From NCBI RefSeq assembly GCF_002797595.1, contig NZ_PGFE01000005.1, forward strand, positions 1 to 64,000: 64,000 nt of DNA. Direction: 5' to 3'. Shown here in pieces: positions 39,950-49,681 of this stretch. Position 1 is the first letter of the stretch. Each line of letters opens with the position of its first letter. A program made the position numbers and the translations under genes. The notes beneath the pieces were generated by a model. That model worked only from the letters and a program-made list of their open reading frames with translations. It did no database searches and was not told the origin of the DNA. Origin of the DNA: Sediminihabitans luteus. GTDB taxonomy: Bacteria > Actinomycetota > Actinomycetes > Actinomycetales > Cellulomonadaceae.

Positions 39950-41008
39950 TTGGCGGGCACTCGAGGCTGGAGGGCAGCAGTCATTCTAAAGAGAAAGTTC
40001 GGCGCCATCGTAGGCGCCGCAGCAATTGGTCTTGGACTGGGCACAGCCCCACCAGCCATCGCTAGCGGGCAAGGCAGCGCCGCCATTGCAATCGATGCGA
40101 TCGGGGACATCGCTCCGGAGTCCCTCGATGCGGTCGCCACGAACGACGGCGTAGTCGTCTCTGATCCGAGCGGTATGGAGATTCCGAGCGGTATGGAGCC
40201 GGGTGAATTCGAGCGGTCTATGGTCGAGAACGCGCTGATCGACCCGACCGATCCGGACAGCGAAATCAAGGTGGATGTTCCCGACGACCCGGCCGACGGG
40301 ATCACCGTGGAGCAGGCCGGATTCGAGAGTTTCGTCATCGGTCTCCCGAACAGCGATCTCGCTGACGATGCGGAGTACGGTGATCTCGACATTGTGACCT
40401 ATGACAACAACGACGGGTCAACGACCGTACCCATCCTCAATCCGGATGGAACCGTGCAGATCACAACCGTGATCTCCGGACTCGACGCTCCGACACGGTA
40501 CACCTATCCGATCAACCTCCCGAAGGGCGGCGAGCTCGTCGACGCCGGCGATGGATACTTTGCCATCCTGCAAGCCGACGCGACTCCCCTAGCAATGATC
40601 GAACCTGCCTGGGCTCTCGATGCGGACGGAAACGACGTCAATACCCACTATGAGATCGAAGGGAATTCTCTAGTCCAGGTTGTGGAGCACGGAGCGGGGA
40701 CCGCGTATCCCGTCGTTGCTGACCCTGCAGTGGTGGGAAAGTACATCAAAAAATTCACTATTACAGAGAAGTCAAATGGCTTCACATTCGGCGTCTATCC
40801 GGTTAACGCCTGGAATGTTACGGTGAGTCCAGACGAGTACTATGCGGAGTACAAGCTGTACGTCAACTCCCACTATGAGGGGCAGAAATACTACGACCAA
40901 ATCAGGTGCCACTGGGACTTCGCACCCTTCAAGACCCCGTGGAACATCGATTCCTGGCGTCCGAACGTTGGGTACGCCAAGACCGTTCTGGCCAAGTGCA
41001 ACCCGTGA
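39950..41008 (+). CDS. Secreted DUF2599-domain protein
   Basis: Exported protein of about 341-352 residues. An N-terminal signal peptide (LKRKFGAIVGAAAIGLGLGT, cut near AIASG) is followed by an acidic middle and a C-terminal DUF2599-like domain with YYDQIRCHWDF, WNIDSWRPNVGYA and a terminal TVLAKCNP. The two Cys in this domain could pair. Start codons are problematic. A TTG at 39950 lacks a ribosome binding site, whereas an ATT at 39983 has GGAGGG (39969-39974) 8 bases upstream. GC is lower than in the neighbours. The stop overlaps the next gene. Confidence 0.8.
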   Translation: MAGTRGWRAAVILKRKFGAIVGAAAIGLGLGTAPPAIASGQGSAAIAIDAIGDIAPESLDAVATNDGVVVSDPSGMEIPSGMEPGEFERSMVENALIDPTDPDSEIKVDVPDDPADGITVEQAGFESFVIGLPNSDLADDAEYGDLDIVTYDNNDGSTTVPILNPDGTVQITTVISGLDAPTRYTYPINLPKGGELVDAGDGYFAILQADATPLAMIEPAWALDADGNDVNTHYEIEGNSLVQVVEHGAGTAYPVVADPAVVGKYIKKFTITEKSNGFTFGVYPVNAWNVTVSPDEYYAEYKLYVNSHYEGQKYYDQIRCHWDFAPFKTPWNIDSWRPNVGYAKTVLAKCNP

Positions 41009-41277
41009 CGAAGACGTCGAGAGCACGCCGACCGTGGAAGCTGCTCATGATCCTCGGCGGTTGCCTAATGGTCGCAGCGGCAGCTGCTGCGATAATCGAG
41101 GGGTACGCGTCAGACGCGCAGGAGCGCGTCGGTAGCTCGGTCCTCGACTTGACCCTCGCGGTCGTGTCCGTTCTCGTCACAATTGTTGGGGCAATTGGAT
41201 ACGCCCGGTCGAACAGGATCGAGCGCACCGCGTCCCAGGGCCACGAACACAACGGTGAACCAGGGTCTGACAGGTAG
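41005..41277 (+). CDS. Small two-helix membrane protein coupled to the DUF2599 gene
   Basis: 90 residues from the GTG at 41005, overlapping the previous stop in a GTGA junction. After a basic start (TKTSRARRPWK) come two helices (about 13-32 and 47-68), then a hydrophilic tail. No family is recognised. Tight coupling to a secreted protein suggests a functional pair, for example export, anchoring or immunity. Confidence 0.7.
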   Translation: MTKTSRARRPWKLLMILGGCLMVAAAAAAIIEGYASDAQERVGSSVLDLTLAVVSVLVTIVGAIGYARSNRIERTASQGHEHNGEPGSDR

Positions 41278-41330
41278 GTGATGGACCCTGGCGGACCGAG
41301 GTGCCCTTCTGGATGTACCCGTCAGGAGGT

Positions 41331-41500
41331 TTAGTGACAGTTCGGGCGGCGGGGGTAGGTGAGGTCCTCCCTCTTGTCAACCGGAATGGCACCAACCTCC
41401 TGGCAGGGTATGCCTAGCCGGTGCATCCGCCTGGCTGCCCTCACCTCGGCGTACGGGGTCCGGGACTTGCCGAAACCGCCCACAGTGAGAGGGCTTCGTT
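41331..41500 (-). pseudogene. Possible C-terminal remnant of an unidentified gene
   Basis: The minus-strand frame ending at 41331 reads SRTPYAEVRAARRMHRLGI, then PCQEVGAIPVDKREDL, and stops soon after. Residue choice looks protein-like, but there is no start, ribosome binding site or recognisable domain, and the frame merges rightward into a terminator and antisense sequence. It is a weak candidate for a relic of mobile DNA. Confidence 0.25.
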
Positions 41501-41520
41501 CCGAGGCTGTCAGCAAGTGA

Positions 41521-41558
41521 GAGAGGCCCCGACCGGGAACCCGGTCGGGGCCCCTCTC
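41521..41558. terminator. Hairpin terminator
   Basis: GAGAGGCCCCGACCGG and CCGGTCGGGGCCCCTCTC form a long stem with a 2-base bulge. The hairpin separates the DUF2599 region from the alkylsulfatase gene. Confidence 0.8.
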
Positions 41559-41707
41559 GTCGGCAAGGGCAGAGGAACTCCGAGTCCGCGGGGCAGGCCG
41601 GCCCTCGCGTCGTGGCACCGGTTGCAGTACCCGCGGTCGAGGGGGACCGTCAGCGAGGGAAGCGCGTCCGGCGCGCCCCGCAGTCCCCGCCCACCGAGGG
41701 AGAAGAC

Positions 41708-43615
41708 GTGCCGTACGCGCCGAAGGACGCCACCCCCACCACCGCCGCCACGAGCGAGCACGCACGCGTGCTCTACGCGCTCGACGACGTCGAGGACTTC
41801 GACACCGCCCGTCGAGGAAAGATCGCGGACATCCCCGCGGGCAAGGTCCTGCTCGACGACGGGAGCGTCGCGTACGACGAGTCGACGCTCGCGTTCCTGG
41901 ACGACGACGCCGCGCGCAGCCCCGACACGGTGAACCCGAGCCTGTGGCGCCAGTCGCAGGTCATCCACGAGCCCGGGCTGTACAAGGTCGTCGACCGCCT
42001 GTACCAGGTCCGGAACAACGACATCGGGAACCGCACGATCGTCGAGGGAGACGACGGACTGGTCGTCATCGACTGCACGACGGGCGTCGAGGTCGCGCAG
42101 CAAGGCCTGGCGCTGTTCCGTGAGCACGTCGCGGACAGGCCCGTCGTCGCGGTGATCTACACCCACACGCACATCGACCACTACGGCGGGGTCAAGGGAG
42201 TCGTCGACGAGGCCGACGTCGCCTCGGGGAAGGTCCCGATCATCGCGCCCGGGACGATCGCGTCGTTCGACAAGTTCGCGATCGGGGAGAACGTCGTCGC
42301 GGGCAACGCGATGAGCCGGCGCGCTGCCTACGCGTTCGGGAACCTCCTGGTCAACGACGCGCAGCAGATGATCACCTGCGGCATCGCATCCATCGGTGGG
42401 CACGGGATCACGGTCTCCTACATCTCACCGGCGGACCCGATCACCGAGACCGGACAGGTGCGCTCGATCGCCGGGCTGACGTTCGAGTTCCTCTACGCGC
42501 CCGACACCGAGGCGCCCGAGGAGATGCACATCTGGATCCCCGAGCTCAAGGCGCTCACGTGCGCCGAGAACGCGAATCAATCGCTGCACAACATCCAGAC
42601 GCTCCGCGGCGCACGCACGCGCGACGCCCGGAACTTCGCGCGGTACCTCGACGAGACGATCGTGCGCTGGGGTGACGAGGTCGAGGTGCACTTCGGCCCC
42701 ACACATGGCCGGTCTGGGGCAACGCGAAGGTCGTCGCCTTCCTGGAGTCCCAGCGCGACACCTACAAGTACATCCACGACCAGGCCCTGCGGCTCGCGAA
42801 CAAGGGATACACGCCCCTCGAGGCCGCAGCGGTCGTCGAGCTGCCCGAGGCGCTGCGCCGGCAGTGGTTCAACCGGGGCTACCACGGCACGCTGCACCAC
42901 AACGTGCGGGCGGTGTTCACCAGGGAGCTGGGCATGTGGGACGGCGACCCGGTGTCGCTGCACCCCCACACCCCGGTCGACACCGCGGCGCGTTACGTCG
43001 CAGCCTTCGGGCGCGACGCGATCCTCACCGAGGGGCGCCGCGCGTTCGACGAGGGCGACTACCGCTGGGCGACGCAGATCCTCCACCACCTCGTCTTCGC
43101 CGATCCGGACGACCGTGAGGCCAAGAACCTCCTGGCCGACGCCTACGAGCAGCTCGGATACCAGGCGGAGGGTCCGCAGTGGCGCGGCATCTACCTCACG
43201 TCGGCGCGCGAGCTGCGCGAGGGAGTGATCTCCGCGCGGTTCGCGAGCGGCAGCCCCGACACGATCGCGGGGATGCCGATCGACATCCTGCTCGACTACG
43301 CCGCCGTGCACGTGATCGGCGAGAAGGCCGCCGATGTCGACGTGCGGTTCGACGTGGAGTTCACCGACCGGGAGGAGATCTGGTCGGTCCGAGTCGCGAC
43401 CGGCGTGCTCAACGCCCGCTCCGGGGCGTCGACCACCGCTCCGCTCACGGTCCGTGCCCAAAGCGCTTGCCGCCGCCGTGGTCTTGCAGCCCGCGGCGGC
43501 GACACGGCTCGCGACGGCAGGGAAGGTGACGCTCGACGGAGACACCTCGGTGCTCGACGCCTACGCGGCGGTGCTCGACGAGTTCGACCCGAACTTCCCG
43601 ATCGTCACCCCGTAG
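41708..43615 (+). pseudogene. Linear alkylsulfatase (SdsA1/BDS1-like), two frameshifts
   Basis: Zinc-dependent hydrolase of linear alkyl sulfates such as SDS, metallo-beta-lactamase fold. GTG at 41708 after GAGGGAG. The metal motif THTHIDHYGG is near residues 152-161, and the C-terminal half has RGYHGTLHHNVRAV and a sterol-carrier-like end. The reading frame shifts near 42697-42700 (a CCCC run where CCCCC would restore HFGPHTWPVWGN) and shifts back near 43450-43458. A corrected protein would be about 635 residues. Either a recent pseudogene or two sequence errors. Confidence 0.85.
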
Positions 43616-43625
43616 CGGCCGGCGG

Positions 43626-43669
43626 GACGCCCTCGGGGGCCGGGCGACACCCGGTCCTCCGAGGGCGTC
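43626..43669. terminator. Bidirectional terminator between sulfatase and DUF1254 genes
   Basis: GACGCCCTCGG (43626-43636) pairs with CCGAGGGCGTC (43659-43669), with additional GC pairing inside. It sits between two convergent genes. Confidence 0.85.
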
Positions 43670-43675
43670 GCGCCG

Positions 43676-45024
43676 TCAGTCGAGGGCCACGACGTCGGGA
43701 AGGGTCCAGGACTTGTCGAAGAGCGCGCTCGTGGGCCCGTAGAAGCGGACGAGGATCTCCAGGCGGCGGTCGGGGTGGCTGGGGAGCCAGTTCGACGCAC
43801 CGCCCTCGGGCGGCGTGGGACCGACGTGGAGGTCGACCGACCCGTCGTCGTTCGTGCGGAGTCCCGGGGTGGTCGACGCGCGGCTCGCGTACGGGACCTC
43901 GCGCACGAGGGCGTGCGTCTCCCGGTCGTACGCGGTGGCCGACCAGTAGAGCTCGACCGGCGGGTCGGCCGGGACGGTCAGACGGTAGTGGCGGCTGCCC
44001 TCCAGCGGTCTGCCGTCCGCGTCGCGGATGCTAATCAGGTAGAACTGGCCGGCGCCCGTGTGCTTGATGCCCGAGAAGGCCCAGTAGTACGCGCCCCCGC
44101 GGGCGTCGACGGGTACGAGTCCGGGGCGTCGAACCCCGTGCTCGCCGCCTTGACGAGCTCCGGCGAGGCGGGGAGCGCCCACCCGGTGCCGGGGATGAAG
44201 GGCGTCGCGAAGAACGACACGTACTGTCCGTCGAGCCACTCCCGGGCCTCGCCCGCAGCGTCGGACAGCGCGGCGCGCGTCTCGTCGTCCGGCGCGAACG
44301 TGGTGCCCTTGGCGATGCCGAGCGAACGGAGCACGTCGATCATGACCCGGTCACGTTCGAGCCACGGCTGGTGCTGGACGAAGTCGGCGAGGACCTCGAA
44401 GAAGCTGACGTCGTAGGCGATCGTCGCGTCGAAGTCCGCGTCCGCCGCGTCGACGAACACCGTGTCGGCGGGCGCGCCGGCCTCCGACAGCGGGTAGACC
44501 GCCAGCTGCTTGCCGTAGGCGACGGCGGCCTCGACGTCGGAAGCCTCGCCGCTCGCGATGCTGGAGCGCAGCAACGCGTAGCCGACGTCGACCTCTGACC
44601 GGAGCGGGACGTAGCCCGGGGGCACGTCGCCTTCGAAGGCCGGGGGAAGGATCAGGTAGCGACCTCCGGCGCCCTGGTCGACGCCGGCCTTGCCGACGTC
44701 CTCCAACGGGACCTGCCACCCGTCCATCACCGACCCGATGATGGCCGCACCGTCGTCCGTGGCGGCCGGGATCTCCAGCACGACGGGTCCCTGGCTCACG
44801 TCGTAGAACGGCATGAAGTAGATCGCGTCCGGGTTCGGGGTCAGCGTCTGGTTGCGCCAGTCCAGCAGCCGCGACCAGTACACGACCTGGTTCGGCCCGC
44901 ACCCGAGGCGCTCGGCGGCGTCCCGCATCAGCGCGTAGTTCACGGCAGGGATGCCCCACGCCGCGGCGTCGACCCCGCGGCGCCGGACGGTCCTCGTGTG
45001 CCGCTCGTCGTTCGCGCTCGCCAT
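43676..45024 (-). pseudogene. DUF1254/DUF1214-domain protein, one frameshift
   Basis: ATG at 45024. The first 300 residues match the DUF1254 half (GIPAVNYALMRDAAERLG, NPDAIYFMPFYDVSQGPVV). The DUF1214 half follows in another frame (GAYYWAFSGIKH, YRLTVPADPPVELYWSAT, NWLPSHPDRRLEILVRFYGP). The break is near 44110: one extra G in the coding strand would restore DSYPVDARGGAYYW. The corrected length would be about 449 residues. No signal peptide is seen. The biochemical role of the family is not established. Its neighbour is also frameshifted. Confidence 0.82.
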
Positions 45025-45523
45025 CGTCCGACGCTTCGTCGTCGCCGTCGTGTGCTCGTCACGATAGGCGCGGGACGAAGGCCCGGCGCGGCGGGGCGTG
45101 GCCGGTGCGCGGGCCGGTCGTGCTCACGTGTCCGGGGCGGGCCTGGCGGACACGTGCGGACACCGCGCGCCCTCGAGTCGAGGCGCACTTCAAGGAGTCG
45201 TCGTGAAGGATCCGGACGGGCCTGATCGCGGACCTTCGATCAGGTGGATCCCAGCGGGACGACGTACGGGGCGCGGGAATGCGCGAGCTGTTGACCCACC
45301 CGAGTGACGGCTGCCCTTCACGCTGGTTGAGCGTGTCACGACGATTGGCGCCATCGACCGCGAGCAGTCCTCGCTCCGGGCGGGAGTGTGTTTCGCGTCC
45401 CGGGGCAAGGCTCGGACCGGCTGCAGCTCGTCAGTGTCGCCTGACGAGCGCGCGCGCGGCCGTGTGCGTGGTTGCCCTAGGGTTCGGCTCGCCGGACAGC
45501 CGAACCCACGTGGAGGACGTCGT
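45025..45523. other. Spacer with an inverted repeat upstream of the lipoprotein gene
   Basis: 499 bases without a convincing gene. CACGTGTCC (45125-45133) and GGACACGTG (45148-45156) form a 9-bp inverted repeat with a 14-base spacer. It lies about 110 bases upstream of the DUF1254 start and may be an operator for that gene or for something transcribed rightward. Confidence 0.5.
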
Positions 45524-46342
45524 ATGACCAGGTCAGTGCAGCTCGTCGTGAGAGCGGTGGTGCTCGCCGGCATCGCGCTGGGTGCGGCCGGGTGCAGCGC
45601 CGGGGCCGCGGACGTGCGGGCCGACGGTCCCGCTACGGCGACGGGCACGGCGACGGCCGGCGGAGGCACGCCGGTGTCGGCGGCGCCGGACGGGGGCTCC
45701 TCGCCCGAGAAGCGGGAGCCCGGGCAGGGGGAGGAGCTCGAGATCGTCGAGTCGGCTGCCTGGCCGGGCGAGATGGGCGACCTGGCCTATGCCGTCGTGG
45801 TCGAGAACCCCTCGGACGAGCTCGCCTACTTCTCGTCAGGCTTCGACATCTCGGTCATGGGCGTGGACAACCAACAGCTCGACGCGTCGACCACCTACGT
45901 CACCGTCGCCCCAGGAGCGCGTACCGCGATCATGGGAGGGTTCAGCGACATCTACGGCCGCGGCGCGACGTACCTGATGGTCGACACGCCCGAGGTCGCG
46001 ACGGTGGTGGAGCCTGGATCCGTCGGCTACTACGAGGTGCTGGACGCGGAGATCATGACCCGCGCCGACGGCCGCACCGGCATCTCCGGCTCGGTCGTCT
46101 CACACTTCGCCACGGATCAGGAGCACTTCGGGGTGGCCGCGGTGCTGCGCGACGCCGACGGGGAGATCGTCGACGCGGCCGGGGGATTCGTGCTCGCCGA
46201 ACCGGACGGGCCGGTCCTCGACACGTTCGCGCCCGGCACGACCGCTTCCTACTGGGTGGACCTCGACGTCGACGGGGCAGCAGACCTGGTGCCCGAGGTC
46301 TTCGTCGTGCCGGCCGGTACCGGGCAGGGACCGAACCAGTAG
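45524..46342 (+). CDS. Secreted lipoprotein of unknown function
   Basis: 272 residues from the ATG at 45524, preceded by GGAGGACGTCGT. The signal peptide ends in a lipobox GAAGC (acylated Cys24). A Thr/Ala/Gly-rich spacer of about 45 residues is followed by beta-rich sequence reminiscent of FxLYD-type domains (AYAVVVENPSDELAYFSSGF). A second similar half contains SVVSHFATDQEHFGVAAVL. No enzymatic motif is seen. Function unknown. Confidence 0.85.
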   Translation: MTRSVQLVVRAVVLAGIALGAAGCSAGAADVRADGPATATGTATAGGGTPVSAAPDGGSSPEKREPGQGEELEIVESAAWPGEMGDLAYAVVVENPSDELAYFSSGFDISVMGVDNQQLDASTTYVTVAPGARTAIMGGFSDIYGRGATYLMVDTPEVATVVEPGSVGYYEVLDAEIMTRADGRTGISGSVVSHFATDQEHFGVAAVLRDADGEIVDAAGGFVLAEPDGPVLDTFAPGTTASYWVDLDVDGAADLVPEVFVVPAGTGQGPNQ

Positions 46343-46469
46343 CAGGACCGCTTGAGCTTGGCGGCCAGCGGTCGGCGTTGGGTCGTGGTCAGCGACACCG
46401 GCGCGGTCAGGCCATGAGGCACCCGGGATTATCACGAGGTGCGCCTGAAAAGTCCATAGTCTCCTGGGG

Positions 46470-46515
46470 TTGTCACCCGGTAAGCGCTGTCCTACGATCG
46501 AGAAACCGGTTACTC
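46470..46515 (+). promoter_or_regulatory. Promoter with operator-like palindromes upstream of pectate lyase
   Basis: TTGTCA (46470-46475) and TACGAT (46493-46498) are spaced by exactly 17 bases. GGTAAGCGCTGTCC (46479-46492), with an AGCGCT centre, fills the spacer. GAGAAACCGGTTACTC (46500-46515), a near-perfect 16-bp palindrome with a central CG, covers the expected start site. Both fit the style of LacI-family operators. The leader to the ATG is about 275 bases. Confidence 0.65.
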
Positions 46516-46781
46516 GCCACGTATGGACTGTTTCGTCGAGTTCCTCCCCAGCGCCGGGGTGGGCTCGGCAGGCGAACCCGAGCGACGTCGTCCGAGGAGG
46601 TGCGACGCCCCACGGGAGGAATGGTCCCGACGCGAGGGGCCGGCGCGAGAGCTGGACGACCGCCCGCACCGACGCGGAGCGGCCGACGTCGGCCGTGCTC
46701 AGAGCCGACCGACGGACGGTACGTACCACCGCACTGCCCGGAACCGAAAGGTTCCTCTTCAACGACGAAGTGAGGCACACG

Positions 46782-49508
46782 ATGAGACGACCAGTCGCAC
46801 GACGACTGCTCGCAGCGAGCACCGCGATGTCCCTGGCGGCCGTGCTCGGCGTGACAGCACTGACCACGACCGCGCAGGCGGCGGTCACGGGCACCGCGAC
46901 CGGGTTCGCGACCCAGAACGGCGGCACCACGGGAGGTGCGGGCGGGCAGACCGTCCGCGCCACCACGGGCACGCAGATCCACGCGGCGCTGTGCAACCGC
47001 GCCAGCAGCGACACCCCGATCACGATCGAGGTCGAGGGAACGATCAACCACGGCAACACCGCGAAGGTGTCCGGCGACAGCTGCAACACCGCGGCCGGCG
47101 TGATCGAGCTCAAGCAGATCAGCAACGTCACGATCGTCGGCGTCGGCTCCGGCGCGACGTTCGACCAGCTCGGGATCCACATCCGGGACTCGCAGAACAT
47201 CATCATCCAGAACGTGACCGTCAAGAACGTCAAGAAGTCGGGCTCCCCGACGTCGAACGGCGGCGACGCGATCGGCATGGAGTCCGACGTCAGCAACGTC
47301 TGGGTCGACCACGTGACGCTCGAGGCGTCGGGCGGGGAGTCGGCGGGCTACGACGCCCTGTTCGACATGAAGGCCGGCACCAAGTACGTGACATTGTCCT
47401 ACAGCGTGCTGCGCAACTCGGGCCGCGGTGGCCTCGTCGGGTCGAGCGACAGCGACCTGCAGAACGGTCCGGTGACGTTCCACCACAACCGCTACGAGAA
47501 CATCGACTCGCGCACGCCGCTGCTGCGCGGCGCGACGGCCCACATCTACGACAACTACTACGTGAGCCTCAACGAGTCGGGCATCAACCCCCGGGCCGGC
47601 GGCAAGGCGAAGGTCGAGAACAACTACTTCAAGGACTCGAAGGACGTGCTCGGCACGTTCTACACCGACCTGCCGGGCTTCTGGCAGGTCTCGGGCAACG
47701 TGTTCGACAACGTGACCTGGTCGCCCTCCGAGGACGAGTTCAACCCGGCCGGTCCGAACCCCACGTCGACGACGTCGATCAGCATCCCGTACGCGTACAA
47801 GCTCGACGCGGCCAGCTGCGTCCCGGCGATCGTCACCGCGACCGCCGGTGCGGGCAAGGGCATGAAGGTCTCGGACGGCTCGTGCAGCCCGACGACGCCG
47901 ACGCCCACCCCGACGGCGTCGCCCACCGCGACCCCCACGGCGTCGCCCACCGCGACCCCGACGGCCACGCCCACGGCTCCGCCCGCGACCGGCGCGATCT
48001 ACGCCGCCCCGAACGGCAGCGCGAGCGCTGCCGGCACCCTCGCGGCACCGACCACGATCGCCGCGGCGATCGCCCGTGTCGCCCCGGGCGGGGAGATCTA
48101 CCTGCGCGGCGGCACGTACGCGCTGACCGACACGATCACCATCGAGCCGGGTAACGACGGCAAGGCCGGCGACCGCACGCTGCTCGCCGCCTACCCCGGC
48201 GAGAAGCCGGTGCTGGACTTCTCGGCGCAGGCCGAGGACCCGGCGAACCGCGGCCTGGCCATGGGCGGTGACTTCTGGCACGTCCGCGGGATCGTCGTCC
48301 AGCACTCGGGCGACAACGGGATCCTGGTCGGTGGCAGCGACAACGTCGTCGAGCGGGTCGTCACGCGGTTCAACCACGACACGGGCCTGCAGATCGCCCG
48401 CCTCGTCGCCGGCGCGCCGAAGGCCGACTGGCCGGCACGCAACCTCGTCGTGAGCAGCGAGTCGCACGACAACGCCGACTCGGACGGCGAGGACGCGGAC
48501 GGCTTTGCGGCCAAGCTCACCGTCGGTGAGGGCAACGTGTTCCGCGACGACGTGTCGCACAACAACATCGACGACGGCTGGGACCTGTACGCCAAGACCG
48601 AGACCGGCCCCATCGGCGTCGTGACCATCGAGAACTCGCTCGCGTACGAGAACGGCACGCTCACGGACGGCTCGCAGGCCGGCAGCGGCGACCGCAACGG
48701 CTTCAAGCTGGGCGGGTCCGGGATCAAGGTCGACCACGTGATCCGCAACTCGATCGCGTACGACAACGGCCACCACGGGTTCACGTACAACAGCAACCCG
48801 GGCTCGATCACGGTCGCGGGCAACGTGGGCATCGGCAACCTCGAGCGCAACTTCGCGTTCGACCAGGGCACCCACGTGTTCAGCGGGAACCTCTCGTGCG
48901 ACGGCGGCTCGAACGACAAGACCGTCGGCACCGACGCGGGTGGTAACCAGTTCTTCTCGGGGTCGGACGCCGCAGCCTGCGCCGCGTACGACGGCGCCCT
49001 CGCGTGGTCGTTCGGCTCGAACGGCGCGCTGAACGTCTCGTTCGGCGGCGAGCCCGTCGACCCGACGGACCCGACCGACCCGCCCGTCGACCCGACGGAC
49101 CCGCCGGTCGACCCGACCGACCCGCCCGTCGACCCCCAGCCGTCGGGCACGAACCTGAGCCTCGGCGCGGGGTCGGACGGCTCGAGCAAGGCGAGCGGCA
49201 CGAGCTACGGGGCCGTGCGTGACGGCGACCTCGCGACGTACTGGTCGCCCAACGGCTCCACGGGAACGATCTCGATCAAGTGGGGCACCGCGACGCGCGT
49301 CTCGTCGGTCGTCATCCGCGTGGCCTCGGGCGGCGGCTCGCTCGGGTCGTGGCGCCTGGTCGACAACGACACGGGCGCGGTGCTGAAGACCGGCAGCGGC
49401 GCGGGCACGGCGACGTTCCCCGCGACGTCGACCAGCAAGATCAACCTCGAGATCACGAGCGCGTCGGGCACGCCGCGCATCGCCGAGCTCGAGACCTACG
49501 GCGGCTGA
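46782..49508 (+). CDS. Secreted bimodular pectate lyase (PL1 + PL9) with C-terminal binding domain
   Basis: 908-residue exoenzyme degrading pectin by beta-elimination. Signal peptide 1-35 (ends TTAQA). The first catalytic module (about 36-360) is a PL1 parallel beta-helix with VWVDHVTLEASGG and the DSRTPLLRG catalytic region. A Thr/Pro repeat linker (368-400) leads to a second beta-helix of PL9 type (about 405-750) with GTYALTDTITI, HDNADSDGEDADGFA and NIDDGWDLYAK. A second linker of PVDPTDP repeats (756-786) joins a discoidin/carbohydrate-binding-like domain (NLSLGAGSDGSSKASGTSYG). The ATG at 46782 follows GTGAGG; the frame is open upstream without signal. Confidence 0.92.
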   Translation: MRRPVARRLLAASTAMSLAAVLGVTALTTTAQAAVTGTATGFATQNGGTTGGAGGQTVRATTGTQIHAALCNRASSDTPITIEVEGTINHGNTAKVSGDSCNTAAGVIELKQISNVTIVGVGSGATFDQLGIHIRDSQNIIIQNVTVKNVKKSGSPTSNGGDAIGMESDVSNVWVDHVTLEASGGESAGYDALFDMKAGTKYVTLSYSVLRNSGRGGLVGSSDSDLQNGPVTFHHNRYENIDSRTPLLRGATAHIYDNYYVSLNESGINPRAGGKAKVENNYFKDSKDVLGTFYTDLPGFWQVSGNVFDNVTWSPSEDEFNPAGPNPTSTTSISIPYAYKLDAASCVPAIVTATAGAGKGMKVSDGSCSPTTPTPTPTASPTATPTASPTATPTATPTAPPATGAIYAAPNGSASAAGTLAAPTTIAAAIARVAPGGEIYLRGGTYALTDTITIEPGNDGKAGDRTLLAAYPGEKPVLDFSAQAEDPANRGLAMGGDFWHVRGIVVQHSGDNGILVGGSDNVVERVVTRFNHDTGLQIARLVAGAPKADWPARNLVVSSESHDNADSDGEDADGFAAKLTVGEGNVFRDDVSHNNIDDGWDLYAKTETGPIGVVTIENSLAYENGTLTDGSQAGSGDRNGFKLGGSGIKVDHVIRNSIAYDNGHHGFTYNSNPGSITVAGNVGIGNLERNFAFDQGTHVFSGNLSCDGGSNDKTVGTDAGGNQFFSGSDAAACAAYDGALAWSFGSNGALNVSFGGEPVDPTDPTDPPVDPTDPPVDPTDPPVDPQPSGTNLSLGAGSDGSSKASGTSYGAVRDGDLATYWSPNGSTGTISIKWGTATRVSSVVIRVASGGGSLGSWRLVDNDTGAVLKTGSGAGTATFPATSTSKINLEITSASGTPRIAELETYGG

Positions 49509-49534
49509 CGCCGCACGTGTGACGTCGCCGCAGC

Positions 49535-49576
49535 GCACGAGCCCCCGGCCGGGAACTCCCGACCGGGGGCTCGTGC
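49535..49576 (+). terminator. Hairpin terminator after pectate lyase
   Basis: GCACGAGCCCCCGG (49535-49548) pairs with CCGGGGGCTCGTGC (49563-49576). Confidence 0.88.
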
Positions 49577-49681
49577 GTGCGACCGGTCAGGATCCGAGAA
49601 GCGTGCGCGGCTCGGGATTCCTAGCCTGGACGCAGCACCACGGCGGGAACGGCCCGCCGGCCGTGCACCGAGGAGGCGACG

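Noticed and set aside
38880-41558. Integrated element with att repeats at tRNA-Leu
   Set aside because: No second copy of the tRNA 3' end and no integrase found in the following 2.6 kb, so a defined element cannot be claimed.
46473-49538. 1021-codon open frame antisense to the pectate lyase
   Set aside because: Composition is Arg/Val/Asp/His-rich with no domain, a mirror of GC-rich codon bias in the sense gene. The sense strand has a signal peptide, catalytic motifs and a promoter.
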